Positions 1 to 12,010 are shown, counted from the first letter of the stretch. The stretch is 64,000 nt of DNA from Helichrysum umbraculigerum (GCA_949592205.1 CATIUR010000006.1:7015001-7079000); one strand, 5' to 3'. Made by a program: numbers and translations. Notes: generated by a model from the letters alone, not told the origin.

Positions 1-13
1 TACCAATTTGCAG

Positions 14-643
14 GGAATACTAATCGCTGGCTCGGACACAACCTATATGACTTTAACATGGGCTTTGTCTTTGTTACTTAACAACCCTAAAGCCTTAAAA
101 ATCGCCCAAGATGAAATCGACGAGCATGTTGGAAGGGAGAGACCAGTGGAAGAGTCAGACATGAAGAACTTAGTCTACCTCGAAGCCATTATCAAAGAAA
201 CAATGCGTTTATACCCAGGAGCACCTCTCGCCGCACCTCATGAGTCTACGAAAGATTGCACCGTGAGTGGCTACAAAATTCCCAAAGGCACACGTTTGTT
301 TTTAAATATTTGGAAAATACATCATGACCAAAGTATCTGGTCAGATCCTTATGAATTTAGGCCTGAAAGGTTCATGACAGATCAAAAGCATATTGATTTC
401 ATGGGAAATTTTAATTTTATTCCATTTGGAAGTGGTAGAAGAATGTGCCCAGGTAATACAATGGCACTAAAATTGTTACGTTTGACATTAGCTACCTTGC
501 TTCAACATTTTGTGCTGAAAAGGCCATCAGATGAACCCATTGATATGACTGAAGGTGCGGGACTAAACACCATCAAACTATTGCCTCTTGAGGTCCTACT
601 TGCGCCTCGGTTATCCCTTAATATGTATCCTTTTGGTGCATGA
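14..643 (+). CDS. Cytochrome P450, CYP82-like, last exon (partial gene)
   Basis: C-terminal part of a microsomal plant cytochrome P450, a haem monooxygenase of the endoplasmic reticulum. Seen in order: I-helix oxygen-binding motif AGSDTT, K-helix ExxR within KETMRLYP, the PERF region FRPERF, and the haem-binding loop FIPFGSGRRMCPG with the cysteine thiolate ligand. The last residues run to a TGA at 641-643. Translation is open from base 8, but there is no ATG and bases 3-13 look like an intron acceptor ending in ttgcag, so I place the exon start at 14. The first exon(s), with membrane anchor and substrate-recognition regions, lie left of the window. Overall similarity is to the CYP82 family (oxidation of alkaloids, terpenoids, flavones or coumarins); the substrate cannot be told. 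The exon looks intact. Confidence 0.9.
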   Translation, partial: GILIAGSDTTYMTLTWALSLLLNNPKALKIAQDEIDEHVGRERPVEESDMKNLVYLEAIIKETMRLYPGAPLAAPHESTKDCTVSGYKIPKGTRLFLNIWKIHHDQSIWSDPYEFRPERFMTDQKHIDFMGNFNFIPFGSGRRMCPGNTMALKLLRLTLATLLQHFVLKRPSDEPIDMTEGAGLNTIKLLPLEVLLAPRLSLNMYPFGA

Positions 644-1521
644 TAAATCAGCTTCAAATCATCTAGACAGTCTACTCGATCCGATCCTATCATCATTATT
701 GCGAAACAAAAGTATCCTTTTATCATTTGAGAGTGCTTCAACTCTTTGTAAAAGAGTCATAATAATGTTGTATTTCAATTTTATGTTACATCTTTTTATG
801 TACGTTTCCTTGAAAGTGTAATAACTTATGGCCTCTCTGTATGTTAGAAAAAGTGAAATGATACGTATAATTTTTACAAAAAAAACTTTACAAAATGAGT
901 TGTACCAATTAAATTAAGCGAGAGAATGATGAAAGAAAAAAAAAACAAAAGCAATTTATTGGTCCACATATTTTTTTGAACAAAAGATCGAAGCCTGAAA
1001 TTTTATTGATAATCGTAATCACTCCTCAAAATTAAGTTTTCTGTTGTCCCTTTTTGTTGTTTAGTTGTTATGTGGTCATTTTTCAAGTTTTCTGTATTTT
1101 GTTTTGTTTGGCTACGTTATGTAGTCCTTTTTTCTTGCTCCTTGTAAGAAAAGGGTTAAGTGATGGTGTTGTTTGGCCTTTTCATCGGTTTGAATTTACA
1201 TTGGCTTGGTTTTATTCTAGTCTACCTTTTCTAAAAAAAGAAAAAGATAATGATACGTTGGAATAATTTTTACAATCAAAAACTTTACAAAAACATTTAA
1301 TTCGTCCACATCTTGTTACACATCATTTTGTCACCATGTTAAAAAAGGGTATGATTGACATTTTCATTATAGACTAATAGCATTTTAAAGTTATATGGTA
1401 ATTCCGAATCCTTCATGTAAAACCAGGACCGGTTTTTTTGAAAAAGATTATCAAGTCTCAACAACTATCATCTTTCCCAACAATAAAGAGTTCACATTAA
1501 CCCATTCTAGAAAATATGGTT
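644..1521. other. P450 3' flank, no gene seen
   Basis: A/T-rich flank. It should hold the 3' UTR and polyadenylation site of the P450. Two short similar stretches (around 857-895 and 1,250-1,295, both reading aatttttaca followed by aaaactttacaaaa) bracket about 400 bp, which could be an old small insertion. No convincing coding region on either strand. Confidence 0.4.
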
Positions 1522-1637
1522 AATTCGTACACCATTAAAAATTCCGTACACCACTAAATGTGTTTTATGGTGTAGTACTGTGCAATACTGTAAAACACAA
1601 TTAATGGTGTACATATAATCTTTGATAGTGTACGAAT
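1522..1637. repeat. Small foldback (MITE-like) sequence
   Basis: Starts ATTCGTACACC and ends with the near inverse GTGTACGAAT. Inside, further inverted segments (taaatgtgtttta versus taaaacacaatta, and gtacacca versus tggtgtac) make most of the 116 bp self-complementary. No target duplication was found, so the transposon class is undecided. Confidence 0.45.
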
Positions 1638-1904
1638 CATCACTCATTTTGATAATCATTTGTTCTTCAATCGCGATTTTTTTTTTCTTTTTCCGTATAT
1701 CCATGCATGCATGTTCCAACAATTCCGGATTAACCTAATTGTTTATGAAACGAATAACATTAATGTAAGTTGGCCCCAAGCAAGTTGTTGGCTATAAAAG
1801 TTTTAAAATCAATAACCAATTATCATTTTTAAATTGTGTTAACTAGATTCATACTCCGTATTAACTTAATTATTTGCTGACACTAAAAATTCTAATATAA
1901 TAAC

Positions 1905-2095
1905 CTATATACTCATCTGTCCTAATTTATTTGTTCACTTTTCTATTTTGATTTGATATGTCACACAAATAATTATCCTTTTTCAAAATTAATCAATCAA
2001 AGTGCTTTAAAATGGTAAAGATGGAATTTTATTGGTGGTCAATAGTAATAAATGTAACTTTCATAAACTACGGGGTTGTTTAATTTTTTTTTTTT
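1905..2095. repeat. Possible decayed Stowaway-like MITE
   Basis: The start ctcatctgtcctaatt resembles the CTCCCTCCGTCC-type ends of plant mariner/Stowaway MITEs and is followed by an A/T-rich body. The opposite terminus is not recognisable. Weak call from one end only. Confidence 0.25.
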
Positions 2096-2337
2096 TCTCA
2101 TTAAGTCCTAACTGAATATAGATGGCATAATGGGTATAGAATGACTATACGCAGTAATCAGTGAATGAATAATCTTGTTTACTTATTATGCTGAATAAAT
2201 TGTCTAAATGATAAAAATGTCTATTTTACCCCTTTACTAAATAATTATTTAATTAAATTGGGTTGATAAGTTGGTATTAATTTTAGATTGAATTTGGGGA
2301 AAAACGATTAAAAATATGATACAAAGGTGGGTACAAA

Positions 2338-2687
2338 TCTTAAATTATATATAAGAAACAGTTGATGATGTCATCAAAAATCTAATCAACCAATAGAATT
2401 ACTCAATTTTGTCCAATTAGCTAAATTATTGGATTTAGTGACATCATAAATCATTAGTTATTTATTATATAAAGAAAAATAATAATGATAACTTTATCCA
2501 AATTGGTATTCGTAATACATTAGGACTATTATCATATCTTAATAGGTATTCGTAATATATTAGGACTATTATCATATCACAATTTGATTTGATGATGCAT
2601 TAATGAGATTTAATCCTTCATATCAACAACTTTTAAAATCTATTTGTTTTCGTCCAACCCCGTGTAATACACGGGTATAGAGTCTAG
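2338..2687 (+). mobile_element. Nonautonomous Helitron
   Basis: Rolling-circle element of 350 bp. The 5' end is TC preceded by A (2,337). Near the 3' end a perfect 7-bp hairpin (CCCGTGT, loop AAT, ACACGGG; 2,659-2,675) is followed eight bases later by terminal CTAG (2,684-2,687) and a host T, the A/T target typical of Helitrons. The 5' boundary is supported by a diverged second copy starting at 8,391 with the same first 23 or so bases. No Rep/helicase coding, so it would depend on an autonomous partner. It contains a 40-bp tandem duplication at 2,505-2,580. Confidence 0.75.
2505..2580. repeat. 40-bp tandem duplication inside the Helitron
   Basis: Two units starting ggtattcgtaat at 2,505 and 2,545, nearly identical, period 40. 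Confidence 0.7.
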
Positions 2688-3578
2688 TATTTAACAAAAG
2701 GAACACTAAAATTCTAACGAATTAGAAAAAACAATACATGTTTCGATGATTCCTTCATAATATATTACATAAAAATTTACATTTGCGCAAACAACCTAAA
2801 GAAGTACATTTGAGCATCTAACTAATACATTTTTTATCCGTAACAAGTTGGGAGTGAAAAAAATCGTATCGAACGAATATGGACACTAGATTATAACAAA
2901 TATAGTTGGATATGTCAGTTAAAAACTATCTGACTTTTAACAAGATCATATATCATTAGAAAACTATAAATAAATTACTAAAATTACTATTAATCACCCA
3001 CATGTGAGTTATTTAATTCGAAAAAGATACAGAGACCTCCGAGGCTCCGATTAGAACCCGAGCATAAAATCGTTACAAAACCCATCATATAGCTAAATAG
3101 CTAAATGTATCTATCTATACTATTTTATAATGCATATGCGCATATCTTAAATTTAAGTCAATCTCACATCTTGATCGTTCATTTGAACCAGAGTTAGTTT
3201 CAACCATTGATCATAATGTCTTCTTGTATTTCTTCTAATATATAAACTCACACCCAACATAAAAAAAACACATACAACACCCTCCTCTTCATTTTTTTTG
3301 TGGACGAAAAATCTCAGCAAAATCCTCAACACCACCATCACCATGGCAGCTGCTGCTGCCATGACTTTCCAATACCACCTTAGAACCTACTAGGACCATA
3401 GAAAACCACCATCACCGGCCACTATCATTAGCTACTACGTAAACACTCTTCGGTCTCTTCTTCCGGAAATGATCATCAAATTAAAAACCGATACCACCAA
3501 ATCTATGTTATTTCTTCGGGGTCTACATAGATGACCACATTTTCGGAAAACGTATACCATCAAGACCGCAACAAGTTA
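2688..3578. other. Noncoding stretch
   Basis: No convincing gene. Around 3,111 the sequence tctatctatactattttat resembles some Helitron 5' ends, but no matching 3' hairpin was found. Around 3,290-3,420 it is richer in CACCAC triplets, without a recognisable protein. Confidence 0.4.
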
Positions 3579-4381
3579 GATGTGTTTGGTTTGCGGAATG
3601 TTTTCAATGGAATTGGAATTTGTGAAAGGAATTGGAATTTGTTGTGTGTTTGGTTGACCGAATGGAAAGGAATCTAATTTCCAATTCCTAACAAAATCAT
3701 GTTTGGTTTGTTGATTTCTTGAAGGAATTGGAATCTATATGAGATAAATGACAAATTATAAAATTTTATTAACTTTTTATATTCAATAATAATTAACTTA
3801 TTAATCTTTAAAAAAATTTAATTCTGCAACCATTTTCATAATCTATTGATTCCATTAATGATATCTTCTAATTTTTTTTGAACACGTACCCATACATCCA
3901 TGAAGCATCACAAACACACGTTAATAGTAGTGGTTAACAAGTCAATTTAATTGCAGAACCCAAAATCAATCTCGAACAAATCATATATACTACATCAAAC
4001 GCAACAAAAATTAGAAGCTGAAAGTGACTACATTGAAGATGCCGGCGACGAGATTGAAGAATACAGTTGGCGGCGGTGACAGATTCAAGAACTCGACGGA
4101 GATGGTGAAGCGACTGTGATGGCAAAGCGATGGTGGTGCCGGCAGGTTATTGATGAAGAGATCCGGGAGTTTCTTTGTGTATGAAGGGTGTTTGAAGGGA
4201 GTTTTAGCAATGATTCCAGTGAAATGTTTAAACATTCATTCATAAAATAGATGGAATTTAGGTAAAGGAATTGGAAGGAATTTGAAAAATTGCAATTCCA
4301 TCTTCATTTTCATCCAAACACACTCAGGAAAGGAATTTGAGATTCCCATTTCATTCCATTCAACGAACCAAACACACCCTT
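3579..4381. mobile_element. hAT-like MITE, about 0.8 kb
   Basis: The left end GATGTGTTTGGTTTGC mirrors the right end (GGGTGTGTTTGGTTCG read inward). Both sides continue with gaatgg/ggaattggaattt-type subterminal sequence. The 8-bp flanks are acaagtta (3,571-3,578) and aaaagtta (4,382-4,389), one mismatch, as expected for hAT insertions. Small reading frames on the minus strand (near 3,934-4,235) resemble no transposase and are treated as chance. Confidence 0.65.
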
Positions 4382-4587
4382 AAAAGTTATCTATGTGTTT
4401 TAGTTGGATTTAAAAGGTATCTTGGGTTTTTTTCTTTGATATAAAGGTTTATGGTTTTCTTTTGTAGATTTAATAAAGGCTTCTTCATCTAATATCACCG
4501 TATCTTAAGACCTCTATCCTTCCTCCATTTTCTAGATCCACTACATCCTTCAAAGATGGTGGTGTTTCTTCATTTGTGTTTAGTTTA

Positions 4588-5552
4588 GGGTTAATAATGG
4601 TTTAATCCCTAAAGTTTCATTTTTTTTTTTCGTTTTAATCACTCAACTTTTTTTTGAATGTTTTAACCACTCAACTTAGGGTTAATAATGGTTTAATCCC
4701 TGAACTTTCAATTTATTTTCGTTTTAACCACTCAACTTTGTTTTAAACGTTTTAACCACTCAACTTATGAGTTGACTATACTTTAACCACTAAAGTTCAT
4801 TTAACCATTTAAAAAAACCATTTCGTTAACTTATAATGAAAGTTTAGATCGAGATATATAAACTTTGAACTGATTTTTTATCGACCAAGGTTGTCAAGAG
4901 AGAGATCTTACTTAGGATCGTTTTTGTCTTCACAAGATCGAAATCGTAAGATCAAGTCGGGATCGTAAGATCTGATGATTTCGATTTGAGCATAGGATCT
5001 TACGATGTCGATCCGATCCGATCTTACTTAACATAAATATAAGTTAAGAAAATATAAATTAGTTAATTTTTGTCCAATAAAAGGTTAATAGGTTTATTAT
5101 TTGTTATGCAATTAATTTTTTATATGCATTATAATACACATTTATGAGATCATAATGTATGAGTAGGATCTTACGATCCCGATTTGATCTTACGATTTCG
5201 ATCTTGTGAATACAAAAACGATTCTAGGTAAGATCTCTCTCTTGACAACCTTAGTCGATAAAAAAATCAGTTCAAAGTTTATATATCCCGATCTAAACTT
5301 TCATTATAAGTTAACGAAAGGGTTTTTTAGATGGGTAAATGAACTTTAGTGGTTAAAGTATGGTCAACTCATATGTTGAGTGGTTAAAAACGTTTAAAAC
5401 AAAGTTGAGTGGTTAAAACGAAAATAAATTGAAAGTTCAGGGATTAAACCATTAGTGATCCTAAGTTGAGTGGTTAAAACATTCAAAAAAAAGTTGAGTG
5501 GTTAAAACGAAAAAAAAAAGTGAAACTTTAGGTATTAAACCATTACTAACCC
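4588..5552. mobile_element. MULE-like foldback element with long inverted arms
   Basis: Begins gggttaataatgg and ends ccattactaaccc. The arms (about 4,588-5,000 and 5,160-5,552) are inverted copies for roughly 390 bp, leaving a short A/T-rich middle. Flanks tttagttta (4,579-4,587) and ttgagttta (5,553-5,561) form a 9-bp target duplication with one mismatch, the Mutator-superfamily length. The left arm carries a 91-bp internal tandem (the terminal motif recurs at 4,679). The inner arm ends hold several GATCTTACGAT-like motifs. No coding capacity. Confidence 0.8.
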
Positions 5553-5644
5553 TTGAGTTTATATTGCATTTAATTTTCAGATCTTACATTTTATTAGATT
5601 ATTGGTTAATTTTGTTGTTAATTGATTTTGTTGAATTCATTTTA

Positions 5645-6020
5645 GGATTTTTCTAAACATAGCCCTTAGGGCTATATTTAAGATATTCAGAGATAGATTG
5701 ATTTGTTGTACATTGATGAAAACCACCTCCATAACTTCTTTATAATCACCCCGCTAACCTTAATGTACCACTGTTTATGCATAAAATATATTCTTAAACA
5801 TAGCCTTTAGAGCTGCTATTAGAAAAATCCTTATTTAAAAGTAAAGCAACAATAAGATCTAAAAAGTTTAAGAAAAGAGTTTATGTATAAATGATAGTAC
5901 ATTGTAGTTAGTGGGGTGGTTATTAAAAAGTTTATGAGGTGGTTATCAGTATGGTACAACAAAATGATGCGTGTCTGAATATCTTAGTGATAGCCCTTAG
6001 GGCTGTCATTAAAAAAATCC
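5645..6020. mobile_element. Foldback element, possibly compound
   Basis: The two ends read ggatttttctaaacatagcc and, inverted, ggatttttttaatgacagcc. Inverted similarity continues for about 145 bp per arm, with shared motifs such as aagatattcaga, ttgttgtac and taaccacc. A third, inverted copy of the terminus lies inside at about 5,797-5,830, so a shorter 185-bp element (5,645-5,830) may be nested or ancestral. No clear target duplication. Confidence 0.6.
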
Positions 6021-6029
6021 GTTTGTTTA

Positions 6030-6240
6030 TTGTTAGATCTAAAAGTTATATGTATGTTTTTGTTAGACTGCAACAGGTTAGATAAAAGTTATATGTATGT
6101 TTTTGTTAGACTGCAATGAGTTAGATCTAAAAGTTATAGTTGAATATGATAGTTGCAATTTTCTTGTAAATGATATGGTCTGCTTTACGATTTGTATACG
6201 ATAGTTGCAATTTTCTTGTAAAGTTGAATCTAAAAGTTAT
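6030..6240. repeat. Local tandem repeats
   Basis: About 50-bp units containing aaaagttatatgtatg and ttttgttagactgcaa follow one another between about 6,032 and 6,130. A second pair sharing gatagttgcaattttcttg lies at about 6,148-6,225. No gene. Confidence 0.55.
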
Positions 6241-6457
6241 TTTGTTGTTATAAATGTTGAATATTATGATTATTGTTGTTGGTATGCCATTCTGATTGAA
6301 CGTTGTTAAAGATTGGTGCGTTGGCGGTATGGAAAATGCGTAGATTATAAATTTATCGTCTTTTAATTTTTTTAGTAATTAGTAATTTTAGAAAATATAG
6401 AAAGATTGTAAATAAAATATTGTTTAAATTGCAATTCTAGATAAAGATGTTCAGAAT

Positions 6458-6918
6458 CATAGTTGTTAACTCGTTACTCGACTCGTGGTTCGGAATGTTG
6501 ATTTTTAACTCGTGGCTCGTGACTCGACTCGACTCGTAAGAGTCATAATTTTACAATAAATACATATATTTATATCTAAATGTATATTATTGTTTAGATT
6601 TCTATTTTAAATTGAAGTAAAACATGATGAAAGTCATTAAATAACACAAATGTGTAATTTATAATGGATTATTAGTCATTTCCTATCATATTTTGTCATT
6701 TTATATTTTTTATTAGATTACATTAAACGTGTGTCCAGTTTCTGACTCGTAAGAGTCGCACAAGACTCGTAAGAGTCGCCTACGACTAGGAAGAGTCAAT
6801 AAATGACTCGTAAGAGTCAAAGCCATTTAAGAGTCGGGGTGTGAGTCGCATCGTTTTTTGAATTTCTGAGTCGACTCGTAAGAGTCGACTCGTAAATCGT
6901 AAGAGTTTAACAACTATG
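6458..6918. mobile_element. hAT-like MITE rich in GACTCGTAAGAGTC palindromes
   Basis: Perfect 12-bp inverted ends CATAGTTGTTAA/TTAACAACTATG, flanked by the perfect 8-bp duplication TTCAGAAT (6,450-6,457 and 6,919-6,926). The inside is dominated by repeats of gactcgtaagagtc, itself nearly palindromic, mostly at about 6,740-6,905. Length 461 bp, noncoding. Confidence 0.8.
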
Positions 6919-7099
6919 TTCAGAATAGAATTTCAAAGTTGAAAAAGGGTCTCAAATCTTGAAAGTACGGGCCATAGTCAAAGTAGTAGGGGATGTAGTC
7001 AAATTTCAGTAGTGAATTATTAATCAGATTTTCCATTTTTGTGTACGTGTTTACTATTTTACAAAATCAGCTTTTTCTTTCTTCTGGAATCACAAAAAC

Positions 7100-7921
7100 T
7101 AGGGGTAAGCATGATACGAAACCGATACCGAACCGGTTGGTACTGGTTATATTTTTGGCCCTAAAGTAAGTACCGAATACCGGACCGTTTAAAGCGGTAC
7201 GGTTCCGGTACCAGTACGAGTAAAAGTGGTATTATACCACTTTGGTACCAAAAGTATAATAAAATACTAAGTAAACCTATCTACGTATTTTGGACTTGAT
7301 AAAATTCAAAGAATATAAATATCAATTAATCTCAAATATAAAGAATTATCATTGAGTGACATATATGGATAGTGTCGAAGAAAAACATATATATACAAAA
7401 ACGTTATTTTACCATGTTAAGTGATTTGATAATGACATAAGTCACGATCCTTAGCTTTATATTAACAAGCAATATGTTCGAAATTCGATTTAACTAGGGT
7501 GCTAATAACGTGATTGTTTGTGTACCAAAGAGTACTAGCTAGATTTCTCTAAATTTACAAAAGTATTCATACGTGAGGGGCTAAATCTAATTTTATATTT
7601 CTTAATCACCCAAAAAATATCATTTTCGTATTCATAAACATATCATATGATTATAGATTTGATGTTTCAAATAAATCTTCTTAAAATATATAAAGAACCT
7701 ACCGACCCATAACAAAGAAAAACATGTATATTTCGGATATGGTACCAAAGCGGGAAAAGTGGGTAAATACCAGTACCGAACCGGTTAGTACCGGTTATAT
7801 TTTTGGCCCTAAAGTGAGTACCGAATACCGGACCGTTTGAAGTCGGTTGATACCGGTTCAATACGGTACCGATACGGTACGAGTACAGGATCGAAAATTC
7901 GTGTACAAATGCTCACTCCTA
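7100..7921. mobile_element. hAT-like MITE, 0.8 kb, with internal direct repeats
   Basis: The ends TAGGGGTAAGCAT and ATGCTCACTCCTA are inverted copies with two mismatches. They are flanked by the perfect 8-bp duplication ACAAAAAC (7,092-7,099 and 7,922-7,929). Two direct repeats of about 70 bp, each with ccgaaccggtt, tatttttggccctaaag and accgaataccggaccgttt, lie just inside either end (about 7,122 and 7,773). No transposase frame. Confidence 0.8.
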
Positions 7922-7929
7922 ACAAAAAC

Positions 7930-8390
7930 GGTAAAAAAAAAAAAGAAAAGAAACAAACAAAAACACTTTTCATTTGAAATCTAAAAGAAAAGTCGCGCTT
8001 TTATTTGTTCATATAAATTTTTATATAATAATAATCATATATAATTATTATACGACACAATGATGAAAATTACTTAAAAATTAAAGACAATCACATGCTC
8101 TTAGTGCATCTTCGACGTGTGCACTAAACACTACAATAAATTTCTGTACTAAAACGACTTACAGAATATACACATTGCCCCTAAACAATTTTTACAGTAT
8201 ACTTACTTCAATTCATTTTTTTATGATCAATTAACCTTCCAAACTATTAACGTAAATGTAAATTTTATTTATTTACTTTCGTAAAGTTTCACTTACATAA
8301 GTTATTTGCCTAAATCAATGTTTTAGTTATCATAATTTGTTTGAAAAGTATATTTTAATGTTTCAATAACATATTATTTAATCTCAAGTA
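7930..8390. other. Noncoding stretch
   Basis: A/T-rich DNA with no recognisable gene or repeat boundary. Confidence 0.4.
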
Positions 8391-8535
8391 TCTTAAATTA
8401 TATATAAGAAACATCTAATGATGTCATCAGTAATTTAATTGACCAATATAATTACCCAATTTTATCAAATTAGCTAAATTATAGGATTTAATGATATCAT
8501 AAATCATTAATTATCTATAAGATAATCATATAAAC
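8391..8535 (+). mobile_element. Truncated second copy of the Helitron
   Basis: Starts with TC after A and matches the element at 2,338 for its first 140 bases or so (shared tcttaaattatatataagaa, gatgtcatca, attagctaaatta, atcataaatcatta). No 3' hairpin or CTRR end follows, so it is truncated or too decayed to delimit. Confidence 0.55.
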
Positions 8536-8962
8536 AATTAATTTCAGATAGTACCCTTATATAAAAAGGATCATTATTTATCTAGGAATTCTAATTACAT
8601 CTTAATACTTTATAATGTTACACATAACATACACCATAAAATTCATTTAAACCGTTAAAACATTGAATGAATGACATGCGTTTTAAATTTTTCCATAATA
8701 TCACAACATGTGTCCATAAAATATAATTAGGTTGACGGTGATATTTAGATCTTATTTTCATAAACTTACTAGATCAAAACCCGTAAAATTTGCAGGATAC
8801 AACATGATTTTAATACAACGATTAAATTATAGTTTTTATTTTAGTGTGCAGCGTGAGTTTACATTTTTTTGTGGTTATAATAGAAGACAACGTTTGTTTT
8901 TAATACAAGAATTATATTATATCTTTACTTCAATATATTACTGTATTGGATAGTTTGGTATA

Positions 8963-9196
8963 CTACTGTATACCTTTTTTTTTTTTTGAAAGGCAGTATT
9001 GGGTTCAGTGGTATTGCCTCTTCATATACCCATCACCAATTCCAGGGGAAACCCGAATATTTCGAGAGAAAACCCCTGTCTCCATCCCGGAGAGCATTTT
9101 TGCTCACATCCGGGTTCGAACCCATGACCTTGAGGTCATGGTGAAACACCTTGTGCCACTTGAGCTGGAAGCTCTTGGCTACTGTATACCTTTTTT
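8963..9196 (-). mobile_element. tRNA-derived SINE with target duplication
   Basis: Read on the minus strand, a body from about 9,178 to 8,975 begins with a pol III A-box-like AGCTCAAGTGGCACAAGG, has a B-box GGGTTCGAACCC (9,112-9,123), and ends in a poly(A) tract, seen on the plus strand as the T run after 8,974. Both sides carry the same direct repeat CTACTGTATACC plus T's (from 8,963 and from 9,179), as made by target-primed insertion. About 200 bp, no coding, mobilised by LINE machinery. Confidence 0.85.
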
Positions 9197-12010
9197 AACT
9201 TCATTGAGATCTTTTTCAAAGCTTCTTAACTGTATAGCATAAGACAGTGTTGAAACGTTCAAGACTTTGCATCAATATACCCAATTGTTTCTATTTACAC
9301 ATATAACATCCTGCATTCTGTGCCACCACTTGCCAACAGGATTTACCAAATTGAGAGAAAACTTAACAGTTCGCAAAATATAGCATTTCAACACCGTGTC
9401 ACGGGATACATTTATAAAGGTGTAATAAAAATGTAATTCTCAACCTCCCTTATAAGCTCCCTAACCAAACCCATGCTGCCTACTTCGTCATCTTGCACTT
9501 TTGAGACAAAGACTATATGATAACAATTCATATAATTCAACAAAATTTTATTTAAGTACATGCTTACATACTTTGATTTAAGTCGCAAATCTTAAGCCAC
9601 CAGATAGTTCCATAGAAGGTCTTCATGACTTAGAAGTGTGACTTGGCTGAGACCGAAGAATTTAAACAAATCATCAACACAAACAACTTTACTAACAATA
9701 ATGGGAATATATTTACTTTCATCTTAAAAACTAAGAAATTCAAAAACTGTGAATTTCATACAACAAAGGAACATTTGCAAGTATTCACCCCTAACTCGAT
9801 AATGATGCATAGTTGGTGGAGGGTTGGTCTTCTGCAACAAACTGAAATCCCAAAAGATTTCAATTATAAAAATATACATTAGTCCAATTTCAAGTAGGAA
9901 GCTATAAAACGAAATTTATAAATATTGTACTTGAACAACTATCTTAAGAATTTTATCAGTTAAGTGTCAAGTCCTAATGTTGAAGTTAAAATGAGATGAG
10001 TGGAATGATTTGCATTATTTACCTACCACACAATTCCAAACAACCCAAATATGTAGAATACGGGTTCAATTCCGACCCAAAAGATTATATCAGGGGAGGA
10101 GCCAAAAGAAGCCTGTAGGAAGTTATGGGTTAAAAAGACTCAATAATATCATGTATGTTTAATAGACAGCTATATTTATCATTGCTCCAAATACTATGCA
10201 TCATATTCTCAGCATGGACCAGAGATCTGTAATCAATCAAGAACTTATTAAGCTAAAGCTCAAGAACATAATAACTGTAAATCATGTTTAATTTACACTG
10301 GTGAAAAGGTGTACCTCCACAAATCATAAGTCACAACTTTATACTTAAAATGATTTCTGTTTTAGGGAGGGGAATTTTGATCTAACAATTCAGAATTTGA
10401 AGAATCTGAACTCAATGAAAGCATGTACGGAAATAAAAGAAATATTGCATAGAAAAGTATGCACACACCTATGACTTTCCAAATAAATAGTCACCAAAGT
10501 GACATCCATTTCAAACTCATAATCATGCTCGGGGATTTTATCACCCCACAGTTTAGTAAAAGTACAATATATATGTAAGAATATAAGGCTAAGTTATGAG
10601 TAAAACGTATCAATATATCATTTGACTTCTTAATCAAAGCATGAAACAACTTAATCAAAGAAAATGAATATTGAATATATAAAGATCTGATTATACATAT
10701 ATATTACATGTTAAGCAATAAGGTATTTTCCTTGGTCCAAACCTATTTTGACCCAATACCGACCGACCTAAGTACATACATGCAAGCATAGGCTGCTAAC
10801 TACTTTGATAAAGAAGTGACTAATTCATTGTATATATATTTACCAGTACATTGATGCATAAAATTGTATAAAAATATAACTGTGCTCATCTGGAGTTGCT
10901 ACTGAAAAGCATACCAAATGTATTCCGCTCTTTGATTGTAAGCCTCTTTGCTATGTTACTATAGTATCAAAAATCAATTGGAAGTCCTTCACAAGATAGA
11001 ACCAGTTCAAATAACATAAAATTTAGTTGAAAATCCATATAGTAATAAAGAAACTTTCATTTTGGTGTTAGGGTGTCAAGCAATATCTTTGAATAATATG
11101 GAAAGAAGAAAATAACCTGATCGAGGGACGAGGGCAATTGGAATTGAATCATTTGATTAATATTCTACACATAAGTAATTTTATTATATAAAATTGATGA
11201 TTCATATTGCTCCTAAAAATTATTACGTTACTGATTCTAGAATTTAAGATATAGCATTACCCATATGAATGGTTCAAAATCACCACTTATAGAGTTGATC
11301 ATTAATATAATGAAAGTACCTTAAGCTAGGGAGCATAGCAAATTCGGTGCTAAGATCTGTATACATGTCACCATCAGCATTAAATCCAGACATGTACTGC
11401 AAGTTTATTGTCAAGGAGATAGTTGACCCATGAGCAAATGCCAATTCTCAGCAACCATCTTTGATATTTGGAAGTCAATAGCTTGCTACAGTTTGCATAT
11501 ATTAGTACAAAAATAAAGTTATATATATATCATGGTGAAATTGTTTTAGGATATATGTATATATTAGAATTATGGTGAACGCACGAGAATCGCAAAGGGT
11601 ATTGACTATATTATCTCTATTGATTTAGGTACCCAAGAATTTATCTAATTGCTCAAAAAATTAACTCTTGGATATGAAATGAACGATTATGTTTTAACTA
11701 TTCACAAAGCCTCTCATCTTACTTCTTCATAATTTTTAACGATTTACCCACATCCAAACCAAGCTGTGACATAGTTAATAAATTAGAAGACTATTTGGAT
11801 CTATAATTATATTTAATGTGGATATTAGTTTGGAAATTCAAAGAATGGTTAGTGGGTCAACACACCCGGACTCATTTTGACTCTAGAATATAAAGATAAA
11901 TCTTTTTACCGGTTTCGAATTCCAACTATAAATTTATCCATTTGCCCCCTTATCTCCCAACAAAGTTAGATCTTCACCACTTTTATCTTGAAGAATACTA
12001 TTCTACTGTA
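9197..12010. other. Gene-poor region, nothing convincing
   Basis: About 2.8 kb without a supportable gene. A 79-codon frame at 9,643-9,882 is low complexity and resembles no known protein. The sequence has the look of intron or intergenic DNA. No LTR, SINE or TIR boundary was recognised. Confidence 0.45.

Noticed and set aside
3111..3140. Another Helitron 5' end
   Set aside because: The tctatactatttta-type start is suggestive, but no 3' hairpin plus CTRR was found downstream.
4011..4235. Transposase fragment in the 0.8-kb MITE
   Set aside because: The short minus-strand frame has no DDE or hAT dimerisation motifs.
9643..9882. 79-codon ORF as a host gene
   Set aside because: No family resemblance, A/T-driven composition (N, K, T, F), no splice or promoter context.
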